Counted from the first letter of the stretch, positions 1-8,906 are shown. The stretch: 64,000 nucleotides of DNA from Dyadobacter sp. CY323 (GCF_021390245.1 NZ_JAJUXH010000018.1:124001-188000), one strand, 5' to 3'. Notes: generated by a model from the sequence alone, not told the origin. A program made the numbers and translations.

Positions 1-1134
1 AAAGGAAAAACATCCCTTGGGTCCTCGAACCGTTTTACGCGCTTCCTGCTCCTTGCACAATTTAGTTTATCCTGTTTTGCCCTGGTAGTTGGCGTCGTTA
101 TGACCCAGAATGCAGAATTTCAACAGAAAGCTGATTTTGGTTATGCGATCAATGAAGTAGCGGTGGTAGAAATCAACGACCCACAGCAGTATAGCGTTCT
201 AAGCCAGGCGGTTCAATCTAATCCTGAGATTAAAAGTGTAGGTGGATCTGCCCAGCAAATTGGAGATGGAACGTACACATTGACAGCAAAAACACGGAGT
301 GGTGAACTGCAAACACAAGTCGCACGTGTCGGTGGTCAGGATTATCTTAATACCATGGGAATAGCTTTGGTTCAGGGCCGTCAATTCCATGACGGTGAAG
401 CCGATGTAGATGCCTCGGTACTAGTTAATCAGACCTTTGTGCAACAGTCGGGATTGAGTCAGCCACTGGGCCAGCAAATTACCCTGGACAGCACAAAATA
501 TACGATTGTTGGCGTTGTGAGCGACTATAAGGAATATGGCTTACATGATCTGGTACCGCCATGCGTGTTGCGAATGGCAAAGCCCGATGAATATAAGTAT
601 ATGGTGGTGCGCACAAGCAAAGATAAATTACCGCAAGTTGCGGCATTCTTACAAACAGAATGGCATAATGTGGCTCCCAACCTACCTTACCGGGGCTTCC
701 TGCAATCAGACTTAATTGAAAAAGAACTCCGCATGACGCAAGGTTTTAAATCAATTGCATTTTTTCTAGCCATTGTTACACTACTCCTCTCAGCGTCAGG
801 TTTGTTTGCACAAATTTCATTGAACATCGATAAACGCAGTAAGGAAATTGGCATGAGGAAAGTTCTTGGTGCTTCGGTGCTGCAAATAATTGCGGCAGTT
901 AATCGGCGATTCGTGCATATCCTGTTGATTGCATTTGTGGTTGGTTCGATTCTCGGTTACCTGTTTACCAGCAAGTTTATTTTCCAGTTTATCTTCAAAT
1001 ATCATCCTGATGCTGGGCCTGCTCCATATATAGGAACATTTCTGACCGTTGTAATCTGTTGCTGCATGATCATCGGTTCAAAGGTTTACCGTGCAGCCAC
1101 CGCATATCCAATTGAAAGATTACGTGCAGACTAG
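1..1134 (+). CDS. FtsX-type ABC transporter permease, C-terminal part
   Basis: The reading frame is open from the first base, so the gene starts left of the window; the first ATG (position 100) is internal. The visible 377 residues begin with a hydrophobic helix (RFLLLAQFSLSCFALVVGVV), followed by a periplasmic MacB-like region and a C-terminal FtsX domain with three membrane helices. The stretch RSKEIGMRKVLGAS is a hallmark of the MacB/FtsX permeases that Bacteroidota carry in many copies. Such proteins normally have about 800 residues with two FtsX domains, so this is the second half. The family couples ATP hydrolysis by a partner protein to mechanical or export work across the inner membrane; substrate unknown. 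A complete relative lies at 31931-34327. Confidence 0.9.
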   Translation, partial: KGKTSLGSSNRFTRFLLLAQFSLSCFALVVGVVMTQNAEFQQKADFGYAINEVAVVEINDPQQYSVLSQAVQSNPEIKSVGGSAQQIGDGTYTLTAKTRSGELQTQVARVGGQDYLNTMGIALVQGRQFHDGEADVDASVLVNQTFVQQSGLSQPLGQQITLDSTKYTIVGVVSDYKEYGLHDLVPPCVLRMAKPDEYKYMVVRTSKDKLPQVAAFLQTEWHNVAPNLPYRGFLQSDLIEKELRMTQGFKSIAFFLAIVTLLLSASGLFAQISLNIDKRSKEIGMRKVLGASVLQIIAAVNRRFVHILLIAFVVGSILGYLFTSKFIFQFIFKYHPDAGPAPYIGTFLTVVICCCMIIGSKVYRAATAYPIERLRAD

Positions 1135-1300
1135 TCGTTTTTTACATAATGGTCTTCTGGATCGAGTGTAGTTTAACCCTAAACCAAGGCCCGCCTGATT
1201 TTACGTGATGGTTTATTCTTTACTAGTTGAGTACGAATTCCCATCATCGATAACAGGCCGATACTTCGAAAAGAGGTGATCTTGTTCATTTATAACAGCA

Positions 1301-1424
1301 CAAATTGACCTGTTGCTACAATATAGCAACCGCTTTTACGAAAGACAGTTTATTACCCGAAAAGCGGTAAACGATAAATAAAACCGAAATGTCGCCCTTA
1401 GAGTTTAGGCAATCGTTTAACTGA
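1301..1424 (+). pseudogene. AraC-family regulator remnant
   Basis: Two short in-frame pieces match the AraC regulator encoded at 7992-8906. The first encodes QIDLLLQYSNRFYERQFITR, against QIELLLNYSNRFYGRQFITR there. The second, directly after it, encodes TEMSPLEFRQSFN and a stop, matching the last residues of that protein. Nearly 100 residues including most of the helix-turn-helix region are missing between them, so this is a relic with a large internal deletion. Similarity upstream of 1301 is too weak to place the original start. The rest of 1135-1480 shows nothing recognisable. Confidence 0.75.
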
Positions 1425-1480
1425 AAATTCAATTCATGCTTCAAATAGTGAACTCCATCAGAATATAGGGATAATTTGCT

Positions 1481-2560
1481 ATGAATCCGGCGACAAAACG
1501 CTACTTTTTAGCCTTAATCGCCCAACCTTCAATCATGGTTCACACAGATAGAGCTAATGTAAAGCGTTCGCTAATCTTTTTCTTCTCCTCGCTACTCTAT
1601 GCATTGTGCCAAATGCTTTTGAGCAACATTGTGATGGAAGATGATTTATGGAAAAACTTTCATATTCAATTATCAGCCCATTACATCGTGGTCTTCGCAA
1701 TGTGTGTGGCCGACTACCAGTTGTTGCTCGTCCTAAATAAGCATTTACCCTACCCAAAAAATATCATTTACCGGATCATTGCCGAGCTTACAGGACTGAT
1801 CGCCATTTGCTTTATACTGCTGTCGGTATTCAATTTCCTGATCTACAATATATTGCTTGTTCCGCAGGAAGGAATGCCTTCTTTCCTTACAAAATTTGCA
1901 TTGGCAATGCTTACCAACACCCCTATTCTGCTTGTTTTCGAACTGATCCATTATTTTCAGTCTGAGCAAAAAGCGATTGCTGATTCAGAAAAGGCACAAC
2001 GTGAAGCGCTGTTATTTGAGCATGAAACATTGAAGTCCCAAATCAATCCGCATTTCCTTTTCAATTCATTAAATGTTCTTTCGTCATTAATTTATATCAA
2101 TCCCGAAAATGCGAATAAATTCACGAAGGCACTTTCAAAAACATACCGGTATGTACTTTCACTCAACCGCCAACCTCAGGTAACCGTTGCCGAAGAACTG
2201 GACGCATTGGATTCATACCTTTTTCTGATGCGGATGCGGTTTGAGGACTCTTTCAATTTTACCTTAGAAAAAACAGCTTCTCGTCAGGAAAGTAAAATCA
2301 TTCCGCTCACCTTGCAGCTGCTTTTAGAGAATGCATTCAAGCATAATATTGCTACGGAAGAATCGCCATTGGATATACGCCTGACCATTGGCAGTGAATA
2401 CATTACCGTTGAAAACAGCATACAACCTACAAGCGATACGGACAAAGGTGGGATCGGGTTGAAATACCTTTCCAAGCAATATGAATTGTATGCCAAAAAA
2501 GTGGCCGTCCAGCACACGGGCAGTCTATTTATTGTCAAAATCCCCTACATAGAGCCATGA
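1481..2560 (+). CDS. LytS/YehU-type sensor histidine kinase
   Basis: A 359-residue membrane sensor kinase. Four hydrophobic helices occupy roughly residues 30-160, followed by a short coiled linker and the His_kinase domain with the motif NPHFLFN; the phospho-accepting histidine is about residue 191. The ATPase part is present: LLLENAFKHN (N box) and a glycine-rich GGIGL. The stop codon overlaps the start of the LytTR response regulator by four bases (ATGA), so the two are translationally coupled and form a cognate pair. The stimulus is unknown. The start at 1481 was kept because it gives the full first helix; an ATG about 18 codons in is possible. Confidence 0.92.
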   Translation: MNPATKRYFLALIAQPSIMVHTDRANVKRSLIFFFSSLLYALCQMLLSNIVMEDDLWKNFHIQLSAHYIVVFAMCVADYQLLLVLNKHLPYPKNIIYRIIAELTGLIAICFILLSVFNFLIYNILLVPQEGMPSFLTKFALAMLTNTPILLVFELIHYFQSEQKAIADSEKAQREALLFEHETLKSQINPHFLFNSLNVLSSLIYINPENANKFTKALSKTYRYVLSLNRQPQVTVAEELDALDSYLFLMRMRFEDSFNFTLEKTASRQESKIIPLTLQLLLENAFKHNIATEESPLDIRLTIGSEYITVENSIQPTSDTDKGGIGLKYLSKQYELYAKKVAVQHTGSLFIVKIPYIEP

Positions 2561-3312
2561 ATTACCTGATAGTTGAAGATGAGCGGTTTGCGTATGAAGA
2601 ATTAAAACGCATGATGACGCAATTACGCCCTCATTACCAATTTGAAAAGCGGACCAAAACGGTCATTGATACCATTGCATTCCTGAAATCCAACACCGTC
2701 GATTTAATACTGATGGACATTCGGCTTGCTGATGGAAACTGCTTCGAAATATTCAATCATGTTGAAGTTTCCACACCCGTTATTTTTACCACTGCTTACG
2801 ACGAGCATGCGATTAAAGCCTTTAAGTTTAACAGCATAGATTATCTTTTAAAGCCTTTCGACGAGAAAGAATTAGATTTGGCACTCGTTAAATTTGAAAA
2901 CATCTTCCATAACAATTCCTATAAACCTGTTTCAAAAGATTTTGAGCAAATCCTATTTACCAAGCTTAAAAACCGCTTCCTGATATCCAAAGGTGAAAAT
3001 TACCATTATATAGAAACCCAGGACATCGCCCACTTTTACAGCGAAGACGGCGTGGTTTTCCTGCACACGTTCGACAATAAACGGCATATCATCAACTACA
3101 CATTGGACCAATTGGAACAGCAACTCGATAATGGTTTGTTTTTCAGGGTTTCCCGCAATTGCATCGGCAATGTAAAAGCCATTGAAAATGTTGCAAAGTA
3201 CTTCAATACCCGTTTGCAACTTACTTTTTCACCCCCTTGTCCACACGAAGTGCTGGTAAGCCGCGTCCGGGTTCCAGACTTTTTGAAATGGATGGATGGG
3301 GTCCTTGAATAA
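2557..3312 (+). CDS. LytTR-family response regulator
   Basis: A 251-residue regulator with an N-terminal receiver domain (residues 1-120) and a C-terminal LytTR DNA-binding domain (about 145-250). The acidic pair is ED at 7-8, the phospho-acceptor is Asp54 in LILMDIRL, and KPF near residue 100 holds the conserved lysine. It overlaps the upstream kinase by four bases and should be phosphorylated by it. LytTR proteins bind direct repeats upstream of target promoters. The outer-membrane protein gene that follows on the same strand is a plausible target, an inference from position only. Confidence 0.93.
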   Translation: MNYLIVEDERFAYEELKRMMTQLRPHYQFEKRTKTVIDTIAFLKSNTVDLILMDIRLADGNCFEIFNHVEVSTPVIFTTAYDEHAIKAFKFNSIDYLLKPFDEKELDLALVKFENIFHNNSYKPVSKDFEQILFTKLKNRFLISKGENYHYIETQDIAHFYSEDGVVFLHTFDNKRHIINYTLDQLEQQLDNGLFFRVSRNCIGNVKAIENVAKYFNTRLQLTFSPPCPHEVLVSRVRVPDFLKWMDGVLE

Positions 3313-3444
3313 TTCAATTCCCCTGCGGCTGCATTTTAACCTGCCGATTCTAAACTCCATGGTTTATCGATTTTTGTGTTGGACGATTCACCGTTCTTTT
3401 GAGGAAATCAAAACGAATGTAAACGTCAATACAAGGTCAAAACC

Positions 3445-4365
3445 ATGAAACGAGCATTATTAGTGGCTACATTATTAGTAGCACTATTATCTAAAAAAGC
3501 AGAAGCGCAGCAAGCAACTTTCAAAACAGAATTCATTGGAAATTCGGGCTATTGGTTTCTTCCCAACGGCGATAAACCGAAGGAAAGGATCGGTGATGGC
3601 ACAGGTTCGGCCATCATTTATCAGGGAGCATTTAATATGCCGCTCTCCTCGAAAATGAATGAAAATAACCGCCCCACCGTCTGGGGAGTTGGCCTTAGCG
3701 GGGCATATGCATCGCTAAACAACAAAAGCTTCGAGGACGAAATGGTTTCAAAAATCATGAATCTTCAAGTAGGCATTTACCATTTGCGGCCACTGAATGA
3801 CAGATGGTCTATGCGGGCCAGTGTGGGTGTGGGCGTATTTACCCCGTCTGCGAACCTGTCCAAAATAAGGTTTAAAAATGTGCTTGGCAGTGCAGGTGTT
3901 GTCTTTATCCGCCACTTGAAACCCAACCTGGCCATTGGGGGTGGATTAGCCGTAAACAGCTCGTTAGGCTACCCAATGCTATTTCCTGCCGTTTACCTGA
4001 ACTGGAAACGCGAGGGCAACTTCAACCTCAAAGCCGAGCTGATTGATGGGCTGGATGTTTCGGCGACTTATGGATTCAGTAAGCAGGTTAAGCTGGCGCT
4101 CGCTTTTGAAATGAACGGGCAAATGGCGTTGCTTGAAAAAGACGGCCGCGATGTGATATTCTCTCACCAATATATTGTGACGGGGCTTCGTCCGGAAATC
4201 ATATTGGGTAAAACGGGTCTGTCGATGTCTGCTATGGTCGGGCTGAATCTGTATCGCCCTGCCTCTTACAGCGACCGGACTTTAAAAGGGATGTTTGCCT
4301 CTAATAATGACTACTACTTCTCTGTTTCCCCTTACGCATCGGTTGGGTTAAAAATGGGGTTATAG
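3445..4365 (+). CDS. Secreted or outer-membrane beta-barrel-like protein, function unknown
   Basis: 306 residues with a clear signal peptide (MKRALLVATLLVALLSKKAEA, predicted cut before QQATF). The mature part has alternating polar and hydrophobic strands and many aromatic and glycine residues, ending in a strand-like ...SVGLKMGL, consistent with an outer-membrane barrel such as the DUF6268-like family of Bacteroidota. No catalytic motif was seen. It lies 130 bases after the LytTR regulator on the same strand, so it may be its target. The family assignment is tentative; the exported nature is well supported. Confidence 0.75.
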   Translation: MKRALLVATLLVALLSKKAEAQQATFKTEFIGNSGYWFLPNGDKPKERIGDGTGSAIIYQGAFNMPLSSKMNENNRPTVWGVGLSGAYASLNNKSFEDEMVSKIMNLQVGIYHLRPLNDRWSMRASVGVGVFTPSANLSKIRFKNVLGSAGVVFIRHLKPNLAIGGGLAVNSSLGYPMLFPAVYLNWKREGNFNLKAELIDGLDVSATYGFSKQVKLALAFEMNGQMALLEKDGRDVIFSHQYIVTGLRPEIILGKTGLSMSAMVGLNLYRPASYSDRTLKGMFASNNDYYFSVSPYASVGLKMGL

Positions 4366-4441
4366 TTTAAGGTTGCCACGCTTGTCGGCTGACTTGGCTT
4401 CTTTAAGCGGAACTGTCGTTTCTGACTCAGATTACTGATCT

Positions 4442-4753
4442 GCTTCGCTTGATCAACACTTCCTGGACAGACCGGGCAATATTGAGATCCAGCTGGATTT
4501 GGTCAAAGATTACAGGACCAATGTTGCGCTGTATCCAAGATTTCATCAATACTTCCGGGAATACCAGCCAAAATTGTTGTTAGTTTGAGGAAACAGAGAT
4601 CCATATTTTTTGCCAGCCGGAGCGGAGGCATATAAGAAGGATTTACCCGATGCGACTTTGAAATTTTACGAAACTGGTCACTTCGCTCTTGAGACACACT
4701 CGGAACTGATCGGGGCCGGTATACTTGAATTTATGGAAACACTGCCAATTTAA
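4442..4753 (+). pseudogene. Alpha/beta hydrolase fragment with premature stop
   Basis: One frame encodes the C-terminal third of an alpha/beta hydrolase of the haloalkane-dehalogenase-like type: LDQHFLDRPGNIEIQLDLV, then NVALYPRFHQYFREYQPK, DPYFLPAGAEAYKKDLP and the catalytic-histidine segment ETGHFALETH. A TGA stop interrupts LLLV*GNRDP where the family has tryptophan (TGG), a single-base nonsense change. The N-terminal two thirds, including the nucleophile elbow, are absent upstream. The remaining bases of 4366-4441 show nothing recognisable. Confidence 0.8.
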
Positions 4754-4791
4754 AAGCGTCGTAACAAGTTTTATATAAACTCTATTTCATT

Positions 4792-5142
4792 ATGAATTCA
4801 GATAACAAGGCCATATTATCAAAAGCAAATGCTGCTGTGGCAGAAGGAGATAATGAAGGATTTCTGTCTTTCTGCACCGAAGATTTAAAGTATGAATTTG
4901 TCGGTGAGCAGACATTGCAGGGAAAGGATGCCGTTCGGGCATATATGAAAATAGCATATGTGGAACCGCCAGAATTCGACGTTGAACATTTGATCGCCGA
5001 AGGTGATTTTGTTACAGCTATTGGAAAGATCAGCATGAAGGACGAAAGTGGGAAAAAAATTGACTACTCCTATTGCGATGTCTGGCGTTTTCAGGATGGC
5101 AAGATGGCCGAATTAAAAGCATTCGTCATCGAAATCCCATAG
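4792..5142 (+). CDS. SnoaL-like / NTF2-superfamily protein
   Basis: A complete 116-residue single-domain protein of the SnoaL/ketosteroid-isomerase-like fold: an N-terminal helix pair (ILSKANAAVAEGDNEGFLSF), then the strand and loop LKYEFVGEQTLQGKDAVRAY and the closing strands YCDVWRFQDGKMAELKAFVI, all typical of this family. Members bind small hydrophobic ligands or act as small isomerases and hydrolases; the ligand cannot be read from sequence. No RBS of note and no clear operon partner: the gene before is a dead hydrolase and the next starts about 150 bases later. A truncated relative is at 11974-12159. Confidence 0.82.
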   Translation: MNSDNKAILSKANAAVAEGDNEGFLSFCTEDLKYEFVGEQTLQGKDAVRAYMKIAYVEPPEFDVEHLIAEGDFVTAIGKISMKDESGKKIDYSYCDVWRFQDGKMAELKAFVIEIP

Positions 5143-5212
5143 ATGTTTTCGCTGTTGGCATCTACAAAACACCTGTTCAAATAATATATTTTTTCACCGT
5201 TGACTGCTGACC

Positions 5213-5220
5213 TACTTTTG
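5213..5220 (+). promoter_or_regulatory. Candidate Bacteroidota -7 box (TACTTTTG)
   Basis: TACTTTTG matches the TAnnTTTG -7 consensus of the Bacteroidota housekeeping sigma factor and sits about 70 bases before the kinase gene at 5290. No good TTG at -33 with the usual 19-21 base spacing was found, so this is only a candidate. Confidence 0.35.
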
Positions 5221-5289
5221 TATCACCTCTTAGGAAAGAGGAAAGTAACACATCTTTCGGGATGATTAAATAAGCTCAAAGACAGTACA

Positions 5290-6249
5290 ATGCTAAAAGC
5301 GACTTTAAACTTTTTAAGAGCAAGTTACAAGCGATTAGCGCTATTAGCCTTATTCTCTTTGGTGATTTACTGTTCGTTTCTTTTGCTTTCATACGTGACA
5401 AATCCGGCGCAGACTTCACGCGTTTTTGCTGGCCGGACGGGCTTTTTTTTCAACACCCTGATATTCGTAATTGAGTCTGTCATTACGCATTACATTCTGA
5501 TCTTTGGATTAATACTCCCGGTAATGCGAAAGCAACGTACTTTTCGCAACGCTGTGATTATCGGGCTACTGTTCTTTCTAGCCAAGTTTGCGTATGATTA
5601 CATTTCCTTTTTGATAGAGAGAGCAGAACGAGCGCGCGACATGGCTGCTGCTTCCCCGGCTGCTTTGCCCGAAGATAGTATGAGATGGGTGTTGATCATG
5701 TCTTACGTATTTGTCCTGATTGCAAGTTTTTCAGTAGCACTATTAATTGAATGGGTCCACAAAGACAGAGAGCGCATTATGCTTGAAAAGGATAAGACAG
5801 AAGCGGAACTGAAAGCCTTAAAGCACCAGATTAACCCTCATTTCCTGTTTAACTCATTGAGCTTTATTTATGGAAAGGTGATCAAGCTCGATAAAGAAAC
5901 TGCGGATTCAATCCTGATGCTGGCCAACATTATGCGGTATGCTTTGGGAAAAAGCACCCGCATTGATGGCACCGTCAACATTATGGATGAATTGGAGCAT
6001 TTGAAAAATGTGATTGAAATTAACCAGCGTCGCCATAATCATCAACTAGCGTCCGGAACGGCCATAACAAGTAATAACGCAACCACCACCACCAATTACG
6101 CCACAAAGGTTTCACTGGATATCTATACTGACCAGGGCAGCACCTATTACAATAAGTCCAGAAGCTCTTTTGGCAGCCAGATAGATTCATATGTAAGTAC
6201 ATTGGATTACCTCATCAAGCGCACTCCTTTCGGGTCTAAGAACCGATAA
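5290..6249 (+). pseudogene. LytS-type histidine kinase truncated before the ATPase domain
   Basis: The first 250 residues are a normal LytS-type kinase: four membrane helices (about 15-37, 52-76, 86-108, 133-155), then LKHQINPHFLFNSL with the phospho-accepting His near residue 184 and ELEHLKNVIEINQRR. Just after this the family continues into an ATP-binding domain with an N box (ENAxKH). Here the sequence changes to an unrelated, Ser/Thr/Asn-rich tail of about 68 residues with no N or G box. No LytTR regulator follows. It therefore cannot autophosphorylate in the usual way. It is most simply a deletion product; a regulatory pseudokinase is the alternative. Confidence 0.7.
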
Positions 6250-6321
6250 GATAAATTGCTCCATTCGCACCGTTCCTTAAAAATTTTTATCAATTACAAT
6301 TAACTTAAAACCAATATCCAC

Positions 6322-6989
6322 ATGAAAAACATGATGATTGCCCTGTGTATGCTCACAATCAGCTACGCCGCAATGCCCAGTACGACCCGGCTTTCCGATT
6401 CGGGATTAAAGCAGGCGCTAACTTATCCAATATCAATGGCAGCAACGATCTAAGCCTCTCACCAGGCGGTAATGCATTTGATTTCAAGGACAACGATAAC
6501 CGTTCACTTGGGTTCGCAGGTGGTGTTTTCTTCCGCTTTGGTAAAACATTTTATTTCCAGCCAGAGCTTTTGTTGTCCCAAAAAGGCGGAAAGTTCAATG
6601 TATATGAGGACGGTGTGCTGAACGATGGAAAAGTGGATGTTCGTTTTTCAAACTTCGATGTCCCCGTTCTGTTCGGGGTGCGCATTGCTAAATTCTTCCG
6701 CGTCAATGTGGGTCCGATGGCATCGCTCAGATTAAATAAAAATGGTAAAATCGGTGATTCATTTGATGACGTAACAGGTGGAAATTCAGGAGCTGAATTC
6801 AAAAACCGGTTAGCATTCGGTTATCAGGCGGGCGTTGCCCTTGACCTTGGCAGATTGAGTCTGGATGTGCGTTATGAAGGTAACTTCACTGACATTATGA
6901 AGATTCAGTTCGCTAATACTACAACCGCTTCACAATTTGGTAAAAAGAGCAACCTTTTCCAGGCTACACTGGGGCTTGCTATTTTCTAA
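6322..6989 (+). pseudogene. PorT-like outer-membrane barrel protein with signal-peptide frameshift
   Basis: From ATG 6322 the frame gives a signal peptide, MKNMMIALCMLTISYAAM, but then runs into PSTTRLSDSG and soon stops. The mature protein continues in another frame from about 6376: QYDPAFRFGIKAGANLSNIN and on to 6989, a typical outer-membrane beta-barrel of the PorT type (FGIKAGANLS start, GVFFRFGKTFYFQPELLLSQKGG, final strand FQATLGLAIF). Adding one G after 6375 would restore the cleavage site AMA-QYDP. This is either a real one-base deletion or a sequencing error. A GTG at 6345 would give a start in the second frame, but without an export signal. Confidence 0.8.
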
Positions 6990-7009
6990 CTATCGAAGAC
7001 TAAACAAGT

Positions 7010-7058
7010 AGCGTATATAGCCGACCGTAACAAGTCGGTCTGCTATATACGCTTTTTA
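7010..7058 (+). terminator. Rho-independent terminator
   Basis: A 12-bp perfect stem, AGCGTATATAGC (7010-7021) with GCTATATACGCT (7042-7053), contains a nested CGACC/GGTC pairing and is followed by a run of T. It lies 20 bases after the stop of the outer-membrane protein gene. Confidence 0.9.
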
Positions 7059-7090
7059 CATTCGGGCTGTTTTTTTATTAGTATCTGCTA

Positions 7091-7321
7091 AACCCGGGAG
7101 ATAATTTCGCTATCAACATGTTGTCAAAGGAATTGAAGGAGCTTGAAATGATCAGCATTGTCGAGCGCAAGGTGTACAATCAGACACCCGTGCTGATTGA
7201 GTACAGGTTAACAAAGTCTGGAAAAGACATTGCAAATGTGATTGATTTAATGATAGATTGGGGGATGGTTCACAGAACACAGGTGATCACAAATACCGAC
7301 ACAGGAGCAGGAAGTGACTAG
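7091..7321 (+). pseudogene. HxlR-family regulator, C-terminal fragment
   Basis: Encodes the second half of an HxlR-type winged-helix regulator: NMLSKELKELEMISIVERKV corresponds to the recognition helix and wing, and EYRLTKSGKDIANVIDLMID to the C-terminal dimer helix of the family. The N-terminal 45 or so residues are missing; upstream in this frame lies a stop (TAA at about 7088) soon after the preceding terminator. A translation start at ATG 7118 would give only 67 residues without a full DNA-binding domain, so it is most likely dead. Confidence 0.7.
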
Positions 7322-7637
7322 ACTTTCTATCCCGCGGTTTGGATACAACAACGATGATTCGGAAACAAATTCCTGCCGTAGTATCCCAACATTTGTGTTC
7401 GACTCAGTATTTCTCTCTTTCGCATGTACAAAACGCCTGTTCAGATAATAGATTTCTTTAAAGATTGCTTGGCGCATTACTTTGAAGATTTTATAAATAA
7501 CTGTTTTGACCTATTTCGTGAATTCGTGGCAAAGCATGAAATGAAACAGGCCGTTACGCTGCTGCAAGTCGTTGCCCTGAACGACACGCTGAATATAGAA
7601 CTGGATGCTACTGTGGTAAGATAGAGGCTGGCTAACA

Positions 7638-7765
7638 TGCTTCATAAATTATCTTCCAGTACGGCTACTGCTTTTTTTGTCAATCGTATACCTCTTTCTC
7701 ATATCGCTTCCTACCTGGGAATTACACAACAATCATTAAGCAGAATCAGAAAAAACATCCGTTAA
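7638..7765 (+). pseudogene. Crp/Fnr-family regulator, C-terminal remnant
   Basis: A 42-codon stretch ends in IPLSHIASYLGITQQSLSRIR, the helix-turn-helix of a Bacteroidota Crp/Fnr-type regulator; compare the intact homologue at 10534-11118 with HIIASYLGITKDTLSRVRRQ. The cyclic-nucleotide-binding domain is missing. Confidence 0.7.
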
Positions 7766-7810
7766 AATCGCTTTTTACCAATTGGGAAATGGTCGCCCTT
7801 TTTAGATACC

Positions 7811-7897
7811 AACATAAGTTTCACTGCTGAAACGCGTTATGCTGAATTTGTTGAATGCTATCCCGATCTTAACACTTCGACAATGATCTTTCCATGA
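7811..7897 (+). pseudogene. Second Crp/Fnr-like remnant
   Basis: One frame reads ISFTAETRYAEFVECYPDL and stops soon after. It matches ISSTAQKRYTEFIDCYPEL, the segment just before the DNA-binding helices in the intact Crp/Fnr protein at 10534-11118. It lies after, not before, the helix-turn-helix remnant at 7638-7765, so it comes from another copy or a rearranged one. The bases 7322-7637 hold a 67-codon open frame (7424-7624) that I do not recognise. Confidence 0.55.
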
Positions 7898-7991
7898 CTG
7901 AGATAAGTACCAAAGACTACTATTATTAAAAACCCTTCAAAGCGTCAACTTTCACTACGAAAAGCCTGGACCAGTCAATAAAATTTAGAAA

Positions 7992-8906
7992 TCAATTAAA
8001 AGATTGCCTGAAAGCAAGTGGAGAGAGGTTTGTTTTTGTTTTGAACAGGCGGCTGAAAGACTGAGGGTACTCAAATCCCAGTTCATAGGCGATTTCAGAA
8101 ACGGACAAATTGGAAGTTGAAAGTCTTTCCTTCGCTTTCTCCACAAGTTTTTCCTGAATATGGTGCTGGGCATTTTCCCCTGTCAACGAGCGCAGCATAT
8201 CGCTAAGGTAGCTGGCCGACATGCTCAGTTTGTCGGCAAGCATTTGAACGGTTGGAACGCCGGTTTCAGCGGCGGCTCCGTTTTTAAAATAGTCGTCTAA
8301 GATTTCCTCTATTATTTGCAGCAGGTGATTATTGGCTGCTTTTCTGGTAATAAACTGGCGCCCGTAAAACCGGTTGCTATAATTAAGCAGCAGCTCAATC
8401 TGGGAAATCAGTACATCCTGACTGAAACGATCGATCCTGCCATCAAGCTCTTCCTGGATGATATTGAATACAGCAAAAATAGCAGTGCGTTCCTTGTCCG
8501 AAAGATGTAAAGCCTCGTTGGCAGCGTAGGTAAAAAAACCATATTGCTTGATTGTACCCGCCAGCGGGTAAGAAAGTAGAAAGTCAGGGTGAACAAGAAG
8601 CAGGTAGCCAGAGCTTGCAGTGCCGTTCGGGCTTTCAAAAATTTGACCCGGCGCAGTAAATACCAGGCCGCCTTCACCAAAGTCATAAAAGCTTTGCCCG
8701 TATTTGGCTTTCCCGCACAGGTTCATCTTATAGGCAATTTTGTAAAAAGGCATAACCATCGAGGGCGGCAAGGCCCCGGGACTAATCGTCATGTCTTTGA
8801 TGTCAATAAAACTTACCATCGGGTGCAACGGCTTTGGAAGCCCGAACACCCGATGAAAGTCGGTTAATGATTCAAATTTGTACAAAGCAGGAGCTTCTGT
8901 TTTCAT
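7992..8906 (-). CDS. AraC-family transcriptional regulator
   Basis: 304 residues. The N-terminal two thirds form a ligand-sensing domain of the AraC type; the C-terminal 100 residues carry two helix-turn-helix units (VQMLADKLSMSASYLSDMLR and LSVSEIAYELGFEYPQSFSR) ending in the conserved LSPLAFRQSFN. It lies 34 bases downstream of the SDR gene on the same strand and may control the SDR module by feedback. A deleted close paralogue is at 1301-1424. The inducer cannot be inferred. Confidence 0.92.
   Translation of the reverse strand: MKTEAPALYKFESLTDFHRVFGLPKPLHPMVSFIDIKDMTISPGALPPSMVMPFYKIAYKMNLCGKAKYGQSFYDFGEGGLVFTAPGQIFESPNGTASSGYLLLVHPDFLLSYPLAGTIKQYGFFTYAANEALHLSDKERTAIFAVFNIIQEELDGRIDRFSQDVLISQIELLLNYSNRFYGRQFITRKAANNHLLQIIEEILDDYFKNGAAAETGVPTVQMLADKLSMSASYLSDMLRSLTGENAQHHIQEKLVEKAKERLSTSNLSVSEIAYELGFEYPQSFSRLFKTKTNLSPLAFRQSFN

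Noticed and set aside
7424..7624. A 67-codon open frame between regulator fragments
   Set aside because: No recognisable family; its first codons match the non-coding near-repeat at 5162-5193, so it is probably not a gene.
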